Assembly (NCBI RefSeq): GCF_000312385.1
Contig: NZ_HE997626.1
Location: 359,206-423,205 of the forward strand
Length of the DNA stretch: 64,000 nucleotides
Direction: 5' to 3'
From: Tsukamurella sp. 1534
GTDB lineage: Bacteria > Actinomycetota > Actinomycetes > Mycobacteriales > Mycobacteriaceae
In this document: piece after piece, positions 30,882-38,988 of the stretch
Layout: each line of letters opens with the position of its first letter
Position numbering within the stretch: position 1 is the first letter of the stretch
Translations under genes and position numbers: made by a program
Notes under the pieces: generated by a model
Told to the model about the DNA's origin: nothing
Databases searched by the model: none
The model's input: only the letters and a program-made list of their open reading frames with translations

Positions 30882-31553
30882 ATGGGAGTTCCGTCGAAAA
30901 CAGCGGTCGTGTGGCTGGGCCTGTTCGTGCTCGGCATCGGCTTCGGTGTGGTGGTCACGAGCCACGGCCTGCCGTGGTGGCTGGCCCCGATCATCTCCGG
31001 GGTCGTGTTCGCGGGCTCCGTGGAATTCCTGCTGGCCGGGATGCTGGCCACCGCGACCCCGCTCGCCGCCATCGCCGTCACCACGTTCCTCGTCAACGCC
31101 CGCCACCTGTTCTACGGCCTCACCTTTCCGCTGCACCTGGTGCACGGCCGCGCCGCGAAGGCGTACAGCGTGTACGCCCTGTGCGACGAGGCCTTCGCAC
31201 TCATCACCACCGCACCGGCGGAGACGCTCACCAGCCGCCGGATCCTGCTGACGCAGGCCGGATTACACTCCTCGTGGGTCGCGGGCTCCCTCCTCGGCGG
31301 CGTGGCCGGCGGCGCGTTCCTGCGCGACGTGCCGGGCATCGACTTCGTGCTCACCGCGCTGTTCACGGTGCTGGCGATCGACGCGTTCCGCGAGGACCCC
31401 GACCGCACCACGATGGCGCTCGCGCTCGCCGCGGCGGGGATCGCGCTGATCCTGGCGCCCGGGGCCATGCTGCTGATCGCGATGTGCGCCTTCGCGGGAA
31501 TGCTCGTGGCGCGCCACCTCGTCGCCCGGCGAGCGGAGCCGGTCCGTGCCTAG
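30882..31553 (+). CDS. azlC: branched-chain amino acid exporter subunit AzlC
   Basis: A 223-residue membrane protein of the AzlC family, the large subunit of a branched-chain amino acid efflux system. Family signatures are GFGVVVTSHGLPWW, ISGVVFAGSVEFLLAGML, TTFLVNARHLFYGLTF and ALCDEAFAL. The frame is open further upstream, but homology begins at ATG 30882. It overlaps azlD by 8 bases. Control by the divergent Lrp-type regulator is the classical arrangement (as for BrnFE with Lrp in Corynebacterium). Confidence 0.93.
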   Translation: MGVPSKTAVVWLGLFVLGIGFGVVVTSHGLPWWLAPIISGVVFAGSVEFLLAGMLATATPLAAIAVTTFLVNARHLFYGLTFPLHLVHGRAAKAYSVYALCDEAFALITTAPAETLTSRRILLTQAGLHSSWVAGSLLGGVAGGAFLRDVPGIDFVLTALFTVLAIDAFREDPDRTTMALALAAAGIALILAPGAMLLIAMCAFAGMLVARHLVARRAEPVRA

Positions 31554-31872
31554 CGTCGGTTACCTCCTGGCCGGAGTCGCGGTGGCGGCGGCGATCACGT
31601 TCGCGCTGCGGCTCGTGCCGTTCGGCCCCGCGGCGGTGCTCCGCGGGTCGCCGCTGCTCGCCGACTTCGGCCGCTGGATGCCCGCCGGCGCGGTACTGGT
31701 GCTCGCGGTCTACTGCCTCGCGCAGGTGGACTACGCAGCCGCGGCGCACGGACTCCCGCAGCTCGCCGGCGTCGCGGCGACGGTGGCCGCGCACCTCGCC
31801 CGCCGGAACGCCGTGCTCAGCATCGTCGCGGGCACCGCGGTGTGCGTGGGGCTCAGCCTGCTCCTGGGCTGA
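31546..31872 (+). CDS. azlD: branched-chain amino acid exporter subunit AzlD
   Basis: A 108-residue membrane protein with four helices; FALRLVPFGPAAVLRGSPLLADFGRWMPAGAVLVLAVY fits the AzlD/BrnE small subunit. It starts at GTG 31546 within azlC and must work with AzlC at the inner membrane. Confidence 0.92.
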   Translation: MPSVGYLLAGVAVAAAITFALRLVPFGPAAVLRGSPLLADFGRWMPAGAVLVLAVYCLAQVDYAAAAHGLPQLAGVAATVAAHLARRNAVLSIVAGTAVCVGLSLLLG

Positions 31873-31894
31873 GGCCTCGCCGCCGGGTGGCACA

Positions 31895-32647
31895 GTGGAC
31901 CGGGTGCGACACGACTACGTGACCTCCGGCGACGTGCGGCTGCGCGTGCAGCACGTGCGGGCCCCGGCACCGTCGGGCCCGCCGGTCCTGCTGATCCACG
32001 GCATGGCCGCCGACCACCGGACCTGGCGGCGCACGGCCGCCGCCCTGCGCGCGGCCGGCCGGGACACGATCACCTACGACCAGCGCGGGCACGGCGGCAG
32101 CGACCACAGCGCGGAGTACCTGTTGGACGAGTTCGCGGCGGACGCGGAGCGGGTCGTCGACCACGTGGGCCTGGACCGGTTCGACGTGGTGGGGCACTCG
32201 CTCGGGGGACAGACGGCTCTGCGGCTCGCGTGGCGCAGGCCCGACGGTGTGCGGCGGCTGGTCCTCGAGGAGATGCCGCCGGTCGCGCAGCACGCGAACC
32301 AGGTGCAGGACGCGATGGACCAGCCCCTCACCCCGCGCCGGGTGTGGCTGGCCGTGAAGCAGGTGGTGCAGACGCCGGGCGCGCTGTCCCGCTTCGACAA
32401 GACGATGATGGATTCGGTGTCGCCCCAGTTCGATCCGGATCCGGCGTGGTGGAAGCGCCTCGCGCAGACGCCGCAGGAGACACTGGTGGTCTCGGGCGGG
32501 CCGGCCGACTTCCTCAGGCCCGAGTACCTGCAGCTGGTGGCCGACGCGCTGCCCCGCGGCAGCTACGAGGAACTCACCGGCGGCCACACCGTGCACAGGG
32601 AAGCACCCGCCGCGTTCACGCGACGGGTGCTCCGATTCCTGGCCTGA
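31895..32647 (+). CDS. alpha/beta-fold hydrolase
   Basis: A 250-residue hydrolase (247 if GTG 31904 is used). Seen: the oxyanion region PVLLIHGMAADHRTW, YDQRGHGGSDH, the nucleophile elbow GHSLGGQTALRLA (Ser), LVVSGGPADFLRPE (acidic member, Asp) and GGHTVHREAPAAF (His). The closest general types are MhpC-like esterases and peptidases; substrate unknown. The frame is open upstream through azlCD but homology starts here. GGGTGG lies 4 nt before GTG 31895. It follows azlD by 22 bp and may share its transcript. Confidence 0.87.
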   Translation: MDRVRHDYVTSGDVRLRVQHVRAPAPSGPPVLLIHGMAADHRTWRRTAAALRAAGRDTITYDQRGHGGSDHSAEYLLDEFAADAERVVDHVGLDRFDVVGHSLGGQTALRLAWRRPDGVRRLVLEEMPPVAQHANQVQDAMDQPLTPRRVWLAVKQVVQTPGALSRFDKTMMDSVSPQFDPDPAWWKRLAQTPQETLVVSGGPADFLRPEYLQLVADALPRGSYEELTGGHTVHREAPAAFTRRVLRFLA

Positions 32648-32654
32648 GCGCGGG

Positions 32655-33623
32655 TTACGGGGTGGGCGCGGCCACCTGTCCGCCCGAGATCAGCCGGTAG
32701 GCGTTGATCATGACGAGCGCGGCCACCGGCACGGCGACGAGGGCGCCCACCAGGCAGATCGCGGCGCCGACGATGAACAGCAGGCCGGCGATGATGTAGA
32801 CGAGGATCGAGTTCCCGGCGTCCTTCTGGAACACGGCGAAGCCCTGTTTGAAGCCCTCGCCGACGCTCACGTTGCGGTCCACGATCGTGGGGATCACGAA
32901 CATCGTGAGGAGGCCGACGACGATCGATGCGATGCCGCCCACGTACGGGATCAGGGCGAGCAGGCCCTGGATCAGGGCCAGCAGCAGGGCGCCGACCACG
33001 GCCTGGCCGGCGTTGCGCGGAGCGAAGAACGAGCCGATGCCCACCTGCTTGCCGTCGGCGATGTCCAGCAGGCCGGTGACGTACGACGCCAGGGCCAGAT
33101 ACCCGATGATGCTCACGAGCAGCGCGAGCAGCGCGGAGCTGATCGAGCCCCCCGTGGTCAGCGAGACCGTCCGGGTGCCGTCGGCGTCGATCGACGAGCC
33201 GTCGACGCCGAACGAGCCGACCAGGTAGACGCCGAGGAACATCACGGCCAGCGTGATGATGCCGTACACCAGGATCGGGACGATCAGGGCCGCGGCGTTC
33301 TTGGTGAACTTGTTCCAGGCCCAGGAGAACGCGTCGCCCAGGTTGAAGTGCGCCTGCGGCGGCAGGGAGTACCCCGGCTGGGCATAGCCCGGCTGCCCGT
33401 AGCCGGGCTGGCCGTAGCCCTGCGGCGGGTACGGCTGCTCCGGCGGCGGGAATCCGCCGGGCGGCGGGTAACCACCGGGCGGCGGGGGCGGGAAACCCTG
33501 GCCTGCCTGCGGAGGCGGCACCTGAGGCGGAACGCCGCCCTGCGGCGGCTGCGGCTGCCCGGGCTGCCCGGGCTGCGGGTTGTCCTGCGGGTTGTCCCCC
33601 GGATTGTTCGGTGGTCGTGTCAC
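32655..33623 (-). CDS. proline-rich-tailed integral membrane protein, paralogue 1
   Basis: A 322-residue protein with a Pro/Gly/Gln-rich cytoplasmic N-terminus (about 1-90, with YGQPG/YAQPG repeats) followed by five or six helices. It closely resembles the adjacent upstream gene: HFNLGDAFSWAWNKFTKNAAALIVPILVYGI, YVTGLLDIADGKQVGIGSFFAPRNAGQ, GEGFKQGFAVFQKDAGNS, VPVAALVMINAYRLISGGQVAAPTP. This layout recurs in actinobacterial membrane proteins of unknown role. It is convergent with the alpha/beta hydrolase by 7 bp. ATG 33623 follows GGGGAGG. Confidence 0.85.
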   Translation of the reverse strand: MTRPPNNPGDNPQDNPQPGQPGQPQPPQGGVPPQVPPPQAGQGFPPPPPGGYPPPGGFPPPEQPYPPQGYGQPGYGQPGYAQPGYSLPPQAHFNLGDAFSWAWNKFTKNAAALIVPILVYGIITLAVMFLGVYLVGSFGVDGSSIDADGTRTVSLTTGGSISSALLALLVSIIGYLALASYVTGLLDIADGKQVGIGSFFAPRNAGQAVVGALLLALIQGLLALIPYVGGIASIVVGLLTMFVIPTIVDRNVSVGEGFKQGFAVFQKDAGNSILVYIIAGLLFIVGAAICLVGALVAVPVAALVMINAYRLISGGQVAAPTP

Positions 33624-33677
33624 GGATACCTCCCCTTTTTCAACAACGGTTGTGTCTTATTTAACGTCACAACGCGA

Positions 33678-33707
33678 AGGCCCGCCCACCGATCGGTGAG
33701 CGGGCCT
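33678..33707. terminator. hairpin between the two paralogous membrane protein genes
   Basis: AGGCCCGC (33678-33685) pairs with GCGGGCCT (33700-33707), and an inner ACCGATCGGT self-pairs. It lies 18 bp past the stop of the upstream paralogue and 55 bp before the start of the downstream one. Confidence 0.65.
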
Positions 33708-33724
33708 CGTCGCGACAGTCGTCG

Positions 33725-34786
33725 TCAGGGGGTGGGCGGCGCCACCTGGCCACCCGAGAGCAGGCGGTAGGCATTGACGATCAGAAGGCCGGCCACGGGC
33801 GCGGCGACCAGCAGGCCGACGCCGCACAGGCACGCGCCGATCAGCGAGATCAGGAACGAGATCACGAAGACCAGCAGCGAGTTCCCGATATCGCGCTGGA
33901 TCACCGCGAAGCCCTGCTTGAAGCCCTCGATGGCGGGCAGCCCCCGGTCGATGATCACGGGGATCACGAACATCGTGAGGAACGCGATCACGATGGAGGC
34001 GATGGTGCCGACGAACGGGATCACGCTCAGGATCGCGCTGACGACGCCGATGATGACGGCGGCCAGGACGACCTGCCCGGTGTTGCGCGGCTTGAAGAAG
34101 GACCCGATGGAGACCTCGCGCCCGTCCGCGATGTCGAGCAGGCCCGTCACGTAGGCCGCCTGCACGATGTACCCGAGGATGCCGAGCACGAGGGTCAGCA
34201 CGGCCATGGCCACCGTCGCGCCGACGGTCCCCCCGCTCGACATCTCGAGGTATCCCTCAGCATCGGTGGTGGAGGTGCCGAGGATGATCGAGAAGAGCAG
34301 GAAGTAGCCCAGCACCGTGATCGCGATCAGGGCGAGTCCGTACACCAGGATGGGGACGATGAGGGCGACGGCGTTCTTGGTGAACTTGTTCCACGCCCAG
34401 TTGACGGCGTCGCCGACGTTGAAGCGCTGCGGGCCGCCGCCGTAGTACTGCGGCGCACCGTATCCGCCGGGAGGAGGCGGGGGCGGGAAGCCGCCCTGCG
34501 GCGGAGGCGGGAACCCCTGGCCACCCTGCGGCGGCGGGTAGCCCTGGCCACCGGGCGGGAAACCCTCACCACCCTGCGGAGGCGGGAAGCCGCCCTGCGG
34601 CGGAGGCGGGAACCCCTGCCCGCCCTGCGGCGGCGGGTAGCCCTGCCCACCCGGAGGGAAACCCTCTCCGCCCTGCGGAGGCGGCGGAAAGCCCTGGCCC
34701 TGCTGCGGGGGCGGGTAACCACCCGGGGGCGGCGGCGGGAATCCGCCGGGGTTCTCGTCGCCGGGATCGTTCGGCGGCTGCGTCAT
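33725..34786 (-). CDS. proline-rich-tailed integral membrane protein, paralogue 2
   Basis: A 353-residue paralogue of the preceding protein. The N-terminal 120 residues are a Pro/Gly/Gln-rich tail with repeated GEGFPPGGQGYPPPQGGQGF-type units (two near-identical copies). The membrane part matches its neighbour: FNVGDAVNWAWNKFTKNAVALIVPILVYGL, YVTGLLDIADGREVSIGSFFKPRNTGQ, AIEGFKQGFAVIQRDIGNSLLVFVIS and LLIVNAYRLLSGGQVAPPTP. ATG 34786 has GGGAGGA four bases upstream and is preferred to an in-frame start 15 codons earlier. The pair arose by tandem duplication. Confidence 0.85.
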   Translation of the reverse strand: MTQPPNDPGDENPGGFPPPPPGGYPPPQQGQGFPPPPQGGEGFPPGGQGYPPPQGGQGFPPPPQGGFPPPQGGEGFPPGGQGYPPPQGGQGFPPPPQGGFPPPPPPGGYGAPQYYGGGPQRFNVGDAVNWAWNKFTKNAVALIVPILVYGLALIAITVLGYFLLFSIILGTSTTDAEGYLEMSSGGTVGATVAMAVLTLVLGILGYIVQAAYVTGLLDIADGREVSIGSFFKPRNTGQVVLAAVIIGVVSAILSVIPFVGTIASIVIAFLTMFVIPVIIDRGLPAIEGFKQGFAVIQRDIGNSLLVFVISFLISLIGACLCGVGLLVAAPVAGLLIVNAYRLLSGGQVAPPTP

Positions 34787-34855
34787 TGGTTCCTCCCAGT
34801 TCGCGGTCGGTGATCCCGGCAAACCTACCAATAAGTTGTGCAGTCGACGAGGGTG

Positions 34856-35617
34856 TCAGGAACCGCGCTGCTCACGCGCGGCGCGGCGTCGCGCGAACTC
34901 CTCCCGCTCCAGTTCAAGCGCCTTTTCCGGCGGCGGGGCGCCGCCGCCCAACCGGGCCGGCACCCACAGCTCCCCCGCTGGGGCCGGGAACCCGTCCTGC
35001 GCCTCGTCGAGCACCTCCTGCATGGCGGTCCGGAGCCGCGCGGTGAGGGCGGCGGGGTCGTCACCGTCGGGCGGGACGGGCGGGCCGACCTGCACGACGA
35101 CCGGGAAGCGGTGCCGCCCGATCCGGCGCTCCGTGCCCTTGGACCAGATCCGCTGGGTGCCCCACACGACGACGGGCACGATCGGCGAACCGGACTCGAT
35201 GGCCATCCGCGCGGCGCCGGACTTGAACTCCTTGAGCTCGAAGCTGCGGCTGATGGTCGCCTCGGGGTAGACGATCACGGCCTCGCCGGCCTCCAGGGCG
35301 GTCACGGCCTCGTGATAGCTCTCCGCGCCGTGCTCGCGGTCCACGCCGATCGCCTTGCAGTGCTTCATGAGGAAGCCGATGAACGGGTTCTCGCGGAGCT
35401 CGGCCTTCATCATGTATCGAGGCCAGCGCCCGGCGCGGCGGGCGGTGAGACCCGCCTCCAGGAAGTCGACGTACGAGGTGTGATTCACGGCCAGCACCAC
35501 GCCGCCGTCAGCGGGGATGTTGTGCACCCCACGGTATTCGACCCGCAGCCCCTGCGCCGCCAGTATCGACTTCGCCAGGACCTGCACCGCCTGGTACACG
35601 GGTTCGCGCTGCGCCAT
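34856..35617 (-). CDS. 1-acylglycerol-3-phosphate O-acyltransferase (PlsC family)
   Basis: A 253-residue acyltransferase that makes phosphatidic acid or acylates a related lipid at the membrane. The HX4D motif is NHTSYVDF (about 44-51); the glycerophosphate-binding FPEG block reads YPEATISRSFELKEFKSGA; then IVPVVVWGTQRIW. There is no clear membrane anchor. The C-terminus is charged (EKALELEREEFARRRAAREQ). It stands alone on the minus strand between the proline-rich membrane protein gene and the DoxX/SDR operon. Confidence 0.88.
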   Translation of the reverse strand: MAQREPVYQAVQVLAKSILAAQGLRVEYRGVHNIPADGGVVLAVNHTSYVDFLEAGLTARRAGRWPRYMMKAELRENPFIGFLMKHCKAIGVDREHGAESYHEAVTALEAGEAVIVYPEATISRSFELKEFKSGAARMAIESGSPIVPVVVWGTQRIWSKGTERRIGRHRFPVVVQVGPPVPPDGDDPAALTARLRTAMQEVLDEAQDGFPAPAGELWVPARLGGGAPPPEKALELEREEFARRRAAREQRGS

Positions 35618-35685
35618 CGTCCTCCCTCGGCCGGCCTCCGGTAGCCGAGGAAAGGATACGACGACGCAGCGCGGACCGCGGGGAA

Positions 35686-36327
35686 TCAGTACGCGACCGA
35701 GAACCGCTCGCGGTGGTGGGCCGGGCGCTCGATCTCGTCGGCGAAGGCCAGCGCGTAATCCGCGCCCGAGATCTCGGAGTTCCCGTCGGCGTCGGTGAGC
35801 AGCAGGTCGCCGCTGGTGCGGTAGGTGCCGCGCCGCTCGCCGGGGTTGAACGAGCCGAAGCTCGCGGCCGGGCTCACGTAGAACCAGTCCACGTCGGCCA
35901 CGGTGCGCAGCTGGTCGAGCACGCGGTCGTGCTCCTGCGCGATCGGCTTGACCGCGTCGGGGAACGACGGGGTGTCCACCAGCTTGGGGCCGCCCTCGGC
36001 GGCGAGCAGGCTGCCGGCGCCGCCGACCACACCCAGGCGCGCCCCGCTCTCGCGGGCCGCGGCGACGAGCGCGGCGACGGAGGCGGACAGGTCGGCACCG
36101 TCGCCCGACGGTGCCGCGGTCGGCAGGGCCGAGACGATCACGTCGGCACCGTCGACGGTGCGCGCGACGAACGCCGCGTCCGTGACGTCACCCGCCACGG
36201 CGGTGGCGCCCGCGGGCACCTTCTCGACCGAACGGGCCACCCCGACGGTGTCGATGCCGCGGGAGACCAGCTCGTTCACGATGTGGCCGCCGGCGTAGCC
36301 GGAGGCTCCGAAGACGACGACGGTCAC
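35686..36327 (-). CDS. NAD(P)-dependent epimerase/reductase-like protein (atypical SDR)
   Basis: A 213-residue Rossmann protein starting VTVVVFGASGYAGGHIVNEL, the NmrA/YwnB-like NAD(P)-binding motif. Later VVGGAGSLL and DWFYVSPAASFGSFNPGERRGTYR fit the YwnB/SAM0515-like NADH-flavin reductase group. The start GTG 36327 overlaps the DoxX stop codon (GTGA); upstream extension of the frame is not coding. It is cotranscribed with the DoxX-like gene and probably controlled by the HxlR regulator; a role in redox or electrophile stress is inferred. Confidence 0.85.
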   Translation of the reverse strand: MTVVVFGASGYAGGHIVNELVSRGIDTVGVARSVEKVPAGATAVAGDVTDAAFVARTVDGADVIVSALPTAAPSGDGADLSASVAALVAAARESGARLGVVGGAGSLLAAEGGPKLVDTPSFPDAVKPIAQEHDRVLDQLRTVADVDWFYVSPAASFGSFNPGERRGTYRTSGDLLLTDADGNSEISGADYALAFADEIERPAHHRERFSVAY

Positions 36328-36749
36328 TTCTCTGCCCTCCGCTTCAGCAGCAGCGCGTCCACGGCGAGCGAGGCCTGGGGCACAGCGGCCACGGCGAGGA
36401 GGCCGGCGATGAGGACGAGCGGCAGTTCGATCCCGCCGCCGGTGGCGAAGAAGCCCTTGTCGATGTGCATGGTGAAGATGGCGCCCAGCATGTCGACGAT
36501 GAGCACCAGCGCAACGAGGGGCACGGCGAAGCCGACGATGAGCAGCGCGCCGCCGACCAGTTCGGCGAGGCCGGCGAACCACGCGGCGAGCGTGGGCAGC
36601 GGGACGTCGGCCTTCTCGAAGCCCGCGGCGACGTTGTCAATGCCGTTGGTGACGAACTTCTGCCAGCCGTGGGCGAAGAAGGTGATGCCCAGGATGATCC
36701 GGGCGAGCGTGAGGGTGACGAACTGCGTCTTGAGCAGACTCTTGATCAC
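36324..36749 (-). CDS. DoxX-family membrane protein
   Basis: A 141-residue protein with four helices: LARIILGITFFAHGWQKF, LAAWFAGLAELVGGALLIVGF, LVALVLIVDMLGAIFTMH and ELPLVLIAGLLAVA. The start is GTG 36749 with AAGGAG five bases upstream; the longer open frame is not supported. DoxX proteins take part in membrane thiol/quinone redox and sulfur stress. It is first in the operon with the reductase-like gene and divergent from the HxlR regulator. Confidence 0.9.
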   Translation of the reverse strand: MIKSLLKTQFVTLTLARIILGITFFAHGWQKFVTNGIDNVAAGFEKADVPLPTLAAWFAGLAELVGGALLIVGFAVPLVALVLIVDMLGAIFTMHIDKGFFATGGGIELPLVLIAGLLAVAAVPQASLAVDALLLKRRAEK

Positions 36750-36769
36750 GGGGACTCCTTGATTGATAG

Positions 36770-36781
36770 TTGAAGCTTCAA
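36770..36781. promoter_or_regulatory. palindrome in the DoxX-HxlR spacer (candidate HxlR operator)
   Basis: TTGAAGCTTCAA is a perfect 12-bp palindrome, followed at once by GCTTC (36782-36786) and later GAAGC, so GAAGC/GCTTC half-sites recur through 36772-36803. It lies between divergent DoxX and HxlR starts. Confidence 0.55.
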
Positions 36782-36856
36782 GCTTCGGTGCTACCATGGA
36801 AGCACAAACTAAACGTAAGCGCAATAGATCCGTACGCGTTAGGTAAGGTGGGAGCA

Positions 36857-37213
36857 ATGGCGGACTTCGACGTATTCGCGAAGAACTGTCCCTCTCGGCG
36901 CGTGTTCGAGCACGTCACCGGGCGATGGGGCGCACTGGTGCTCGGGCGGCTCACCCCCGAACCGCAGCGCTTCGGCGAGGTGCGGCGGCAGGTGGAGGGC
37001 ATCAGCGACCGGATGCTCACCCAGACGCTGCGCAGCCTGGTCGACGACGGGCTGGTCAGCCGCTACTCCGCGGGCACCAACCCCCCGCGCACCGAGTACC
37101 GCCTCACCGACGCGGGATCCGAGATCGCCTCCGCCGTACAGGGACTCGCGCTCGCCGTGGAGCGGACCATGCCGCAGGTCCCGGCGCGCGGAAATCAGGC
37201 CCCGGCGAGGTAG
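36857..37213 (+). CDS. HxlR-family winged-helix transcriptional regulator
   Basis: A 118-residue regulator starting MADFDVFAKNCPSRRVFEHVTGRWGALVLGRL, with the family's Cys near residue 10, then RRQVEGISDRMLTQTLRSLVDDGLVSR and RTEYRLTDAG. ATG 36857 follows GGGAG; the frame upstream is not homologous. The single Cys in HxlR proteins often senses oxidants or electrophiles. It is divergent from the DoxX/reductase operon, which it probably represses. Its 3' end overlaps a small convergent gene by 19 bp. Confidence 0.9.
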   Translation: MADFDVFAKNCPSRRVFEHVTGRWGALVLGRLTPEPQRFGEVRRQVEGISDRMLTQTLRSLVDDGLVSRYSAGTNPPRTEYRLTDAGSEIASAVQGLALAVERTMPQVPARGNQAPAR

Positions 37214-37368
37214 GCCCGCAGCTCCGGATCGTCGGAGTCCAGGCGGTCCGCGATCTCGCCCCCGTCGCACCGCATCAGCGCGACGCTGACCCGGTCACCG
37301 TCGGCCCGCAGCACCCGCCACGTGCCACCCGAGTCCTCCCACCGCCGAAGCTGTTCCAGGGGCGTCAT
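37195..37368 (-). CDS. small conserved protein, 57 aa
   Basis: MTPLEQLRRWEDSGGTWRVL followed by RADGDRVSVALMRCDGGEIA and a DSDDPELRAYLAG end. The WEDSGGTWRV and (R/C)CDGGE(x)3R patterns recur in short uncharacterised actinobacterial proteins. ATG 37368; the longer open frame before it is not supported. It overlaps the 3' end of the HxlR gene, convergently. Function unknown. Confidence 0.75.
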   Translation of the reverse strand: MTPLEQLRRWEDSGGTWRVLRADGDRVSVALMRCDGGEIADRLDSDDPELRAYLAGA

Positions 37369-37456
37369 GGACACATGGTAGGAGCATCCGGCCGATCTGG
37401 CGTACTGTCCTGACCGGAGGCGTTGCGGTCGCAACGTCGCGGATTCAGGGGGATCG

Positions 37457-38416
37457 ATGGCACAACCGCAGGGACCGGTGCCGCAGTACGGCGGCGCCCC
37501 CACCGGAGGCTTTCCGGCACAGGGATATCCGCAGCACTACCCGCCGGGACCGCTCCCCGGGCAGCCGGGGCCGGCGACGCCCGCGGGCCCGGGGAGGCCG
37601 TTCCCCACCGCGCGCGTGGGCGCCGGCGTCACGGTCGTGGCCGGGCTGGCTGTGCTGTTCTGCTCCCTGTTCGACCTGTACACCGTGACCGTCGACCCGG
37701 GACCGCTGCCGGACGACGAGGTGACGGGCACCGTCGAGGTGGGGATGGGCTTCTACGGCGCCCTGCTCCCCGCGCCGATGATCGCGATGGCCGCCCCGCT
37801 GCTCCTCCTGGTGGCTTCACTGACCGCCGTCCCGGGGATCCTGGGCAGGCACGGCCAGGGCTCGCTGGCGTCCGCGGTCAGCGCGATCGGCGGCACCCTG
37901 TTGGCGCTGGTGCTGATCGTCGCCGACCCGCTGCCCAGCGTGCGCCTGGACGGGCAGCTGTCCACCGACTTCCAGGCGGAGATGGGTGACGGCATCACGA
38001 CGGTCGACCAACTCATCGACCGGCTCGTCGACGTGAGCCCCGGCATCGGCCTCATCCTGGCGCTCACGTTCGGCGTGATCGCCTCCGCAGGAGCGGTGCT
38101 GAACTTCCTCCAGCTCGGCGAGAACCGCACCGTGCCCGACGGTGCGCGGGCCCTCCCGGTGCCCGCCACCCCGTTCCCGGGCGGATACGGGGCCGTTCCA
38201 GCCGTCGGCCCGGTGCCCGGCGTGCCCGTGCCGGCTGTCGTGCCCCCGGAGCACCACCAGGCGTGGCAGCGGCCCGTCGAGCAGTACCCGCCCGCACCCG
38301 GTGCCGCACAACAGCATCCGGCAGGGCCGCCGTCCGGTCAGTTCCCGGCGTCCCCACCGTCGTCCGGATACGTGATCGGCGCGCCCGGGGACGGCGAGCA
38401 GACGGGCCCGCGGTGA
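37457..38416 (+). CDS. integral membrane protein with proline-rich tails
   Basis: A 319-residue protein: a Pro/Gly/Gln-rich N-terminus (1-50), four helices (about 55-75, 100-125, 135-160 and 195-220) and a Pro/Ala-rich C-terminal tail of about 90 residues. No family recognised. The first outside loop is acidic (DPGPLPDDEVTG). ATG 37457 lacks a good ribosome-binding site (GGGGGATCG). Its stop overlaps the start of the next gene, so the two are translationally coupled. Confidence 0.78.
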   Translation: MAQPQGPVPQYGGAPTGGFPAQGYPQHYPPGPLPGQPGPATPAGPGRPFPTARVGAGVTVVAGLAVLFCSLFDLYTVTVDPGPLPDDEVTGTVEVGMGFYGALLPAPMIAMAAPLLLLVASLTAVPGILGRHGQGSLASAVSAIGGTLLALVLIVADPLPSVRLDGQLSTDFQAEMGDGITTVDQLIDRLVDVSPGIGLILALTFGVIASAGAVLNFLQLGENRTVPDGARALPVPATPFPGGYGAVPAVGPVPGVPVPAVVPPEHHQAWQRPVEQYPPAPGAAQQHPAGPPSGQFPASPPSSGYVIGAPGDGEQTGPR

Positions 38417-38988
38417 ACACGGGGCGGATCGTGGCCGCGGCGACGGGCGTACTCGGCCTGCTCGGCCTCGGCCTCACGTTCCTGCCGATCCTGACGCTGC
38501 GGTTCGACCAGCGCACGCTCTACTCCCTCAGCCCCCTGAGCTGGCTGTACGGCACCGGCGGAGGAAACATGGTGTGCGAGCTCCTGCCCGAGGAGTGCAC
38601 GGACAAGGGGCGGATCACCGTCGCGCTGGGGTTCCTCGACATCAGCGGACTCACCTCCGTACCCGCGGTCGGGCTCGTCCCGATCACGATGGTCCTGGCC
38701 GCGGCCACCGGCCTGCTGAAGGCGTGGCGCGGGGTGCACCGCAACGGCACCGCCGTGATCGCCCTGCTCAGCCTGGTGGCGCTCGCCGCTGCGGCGTTCA
38801 CCGCGTTCGGCCCGGCCCCGAGGATCACGCGCACAGGCGATTTCGCCGTGTTCGGCGGATCGGCGGGCTCCGCCCCCGGGCTCGACGTCTCCCCCGGCGC
38901 CGGTCTGGTGGGAGCGGCGATCGTGCTGGTGCTGATCCTCGGCCTCACCGCGTGGCAGGCGATCGCCGGGGTGATCAGCCGGCGCTGA
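38413..38988 (+). CDS. integral membrane protein of unknown function
   Basis: A 191-residue protein with four predicted helices and a first outside loop containing two Cys (MVCELLPEECTDKG), possibly a disulfide. GTG 38413 overlaps the previous stop (GTGA). Its helix pattern loosely mirrors that of the upstream protein, so the two may form one complex (inference). The 3' end overlaps the convergent DUF3159-type gene by 14 bp. Confidence 0.75.
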   Translation: MNTGRIVAAATGVLGLLGLGLTFLPILTLRFDQRTLYSLSPLSWLYGTGGGNMVCELLPEECTDKGRITVALGFLDISGLTSVPAVGLVPITMVLAAATGLLKAWRGVHRNGTAVIALLSLVALAAAAFTAFGPAPRITRTGDFAVFGGSAGSAPGLDVSPGAGLVGAAIVLVLILGLTAWQAIAGVISRR

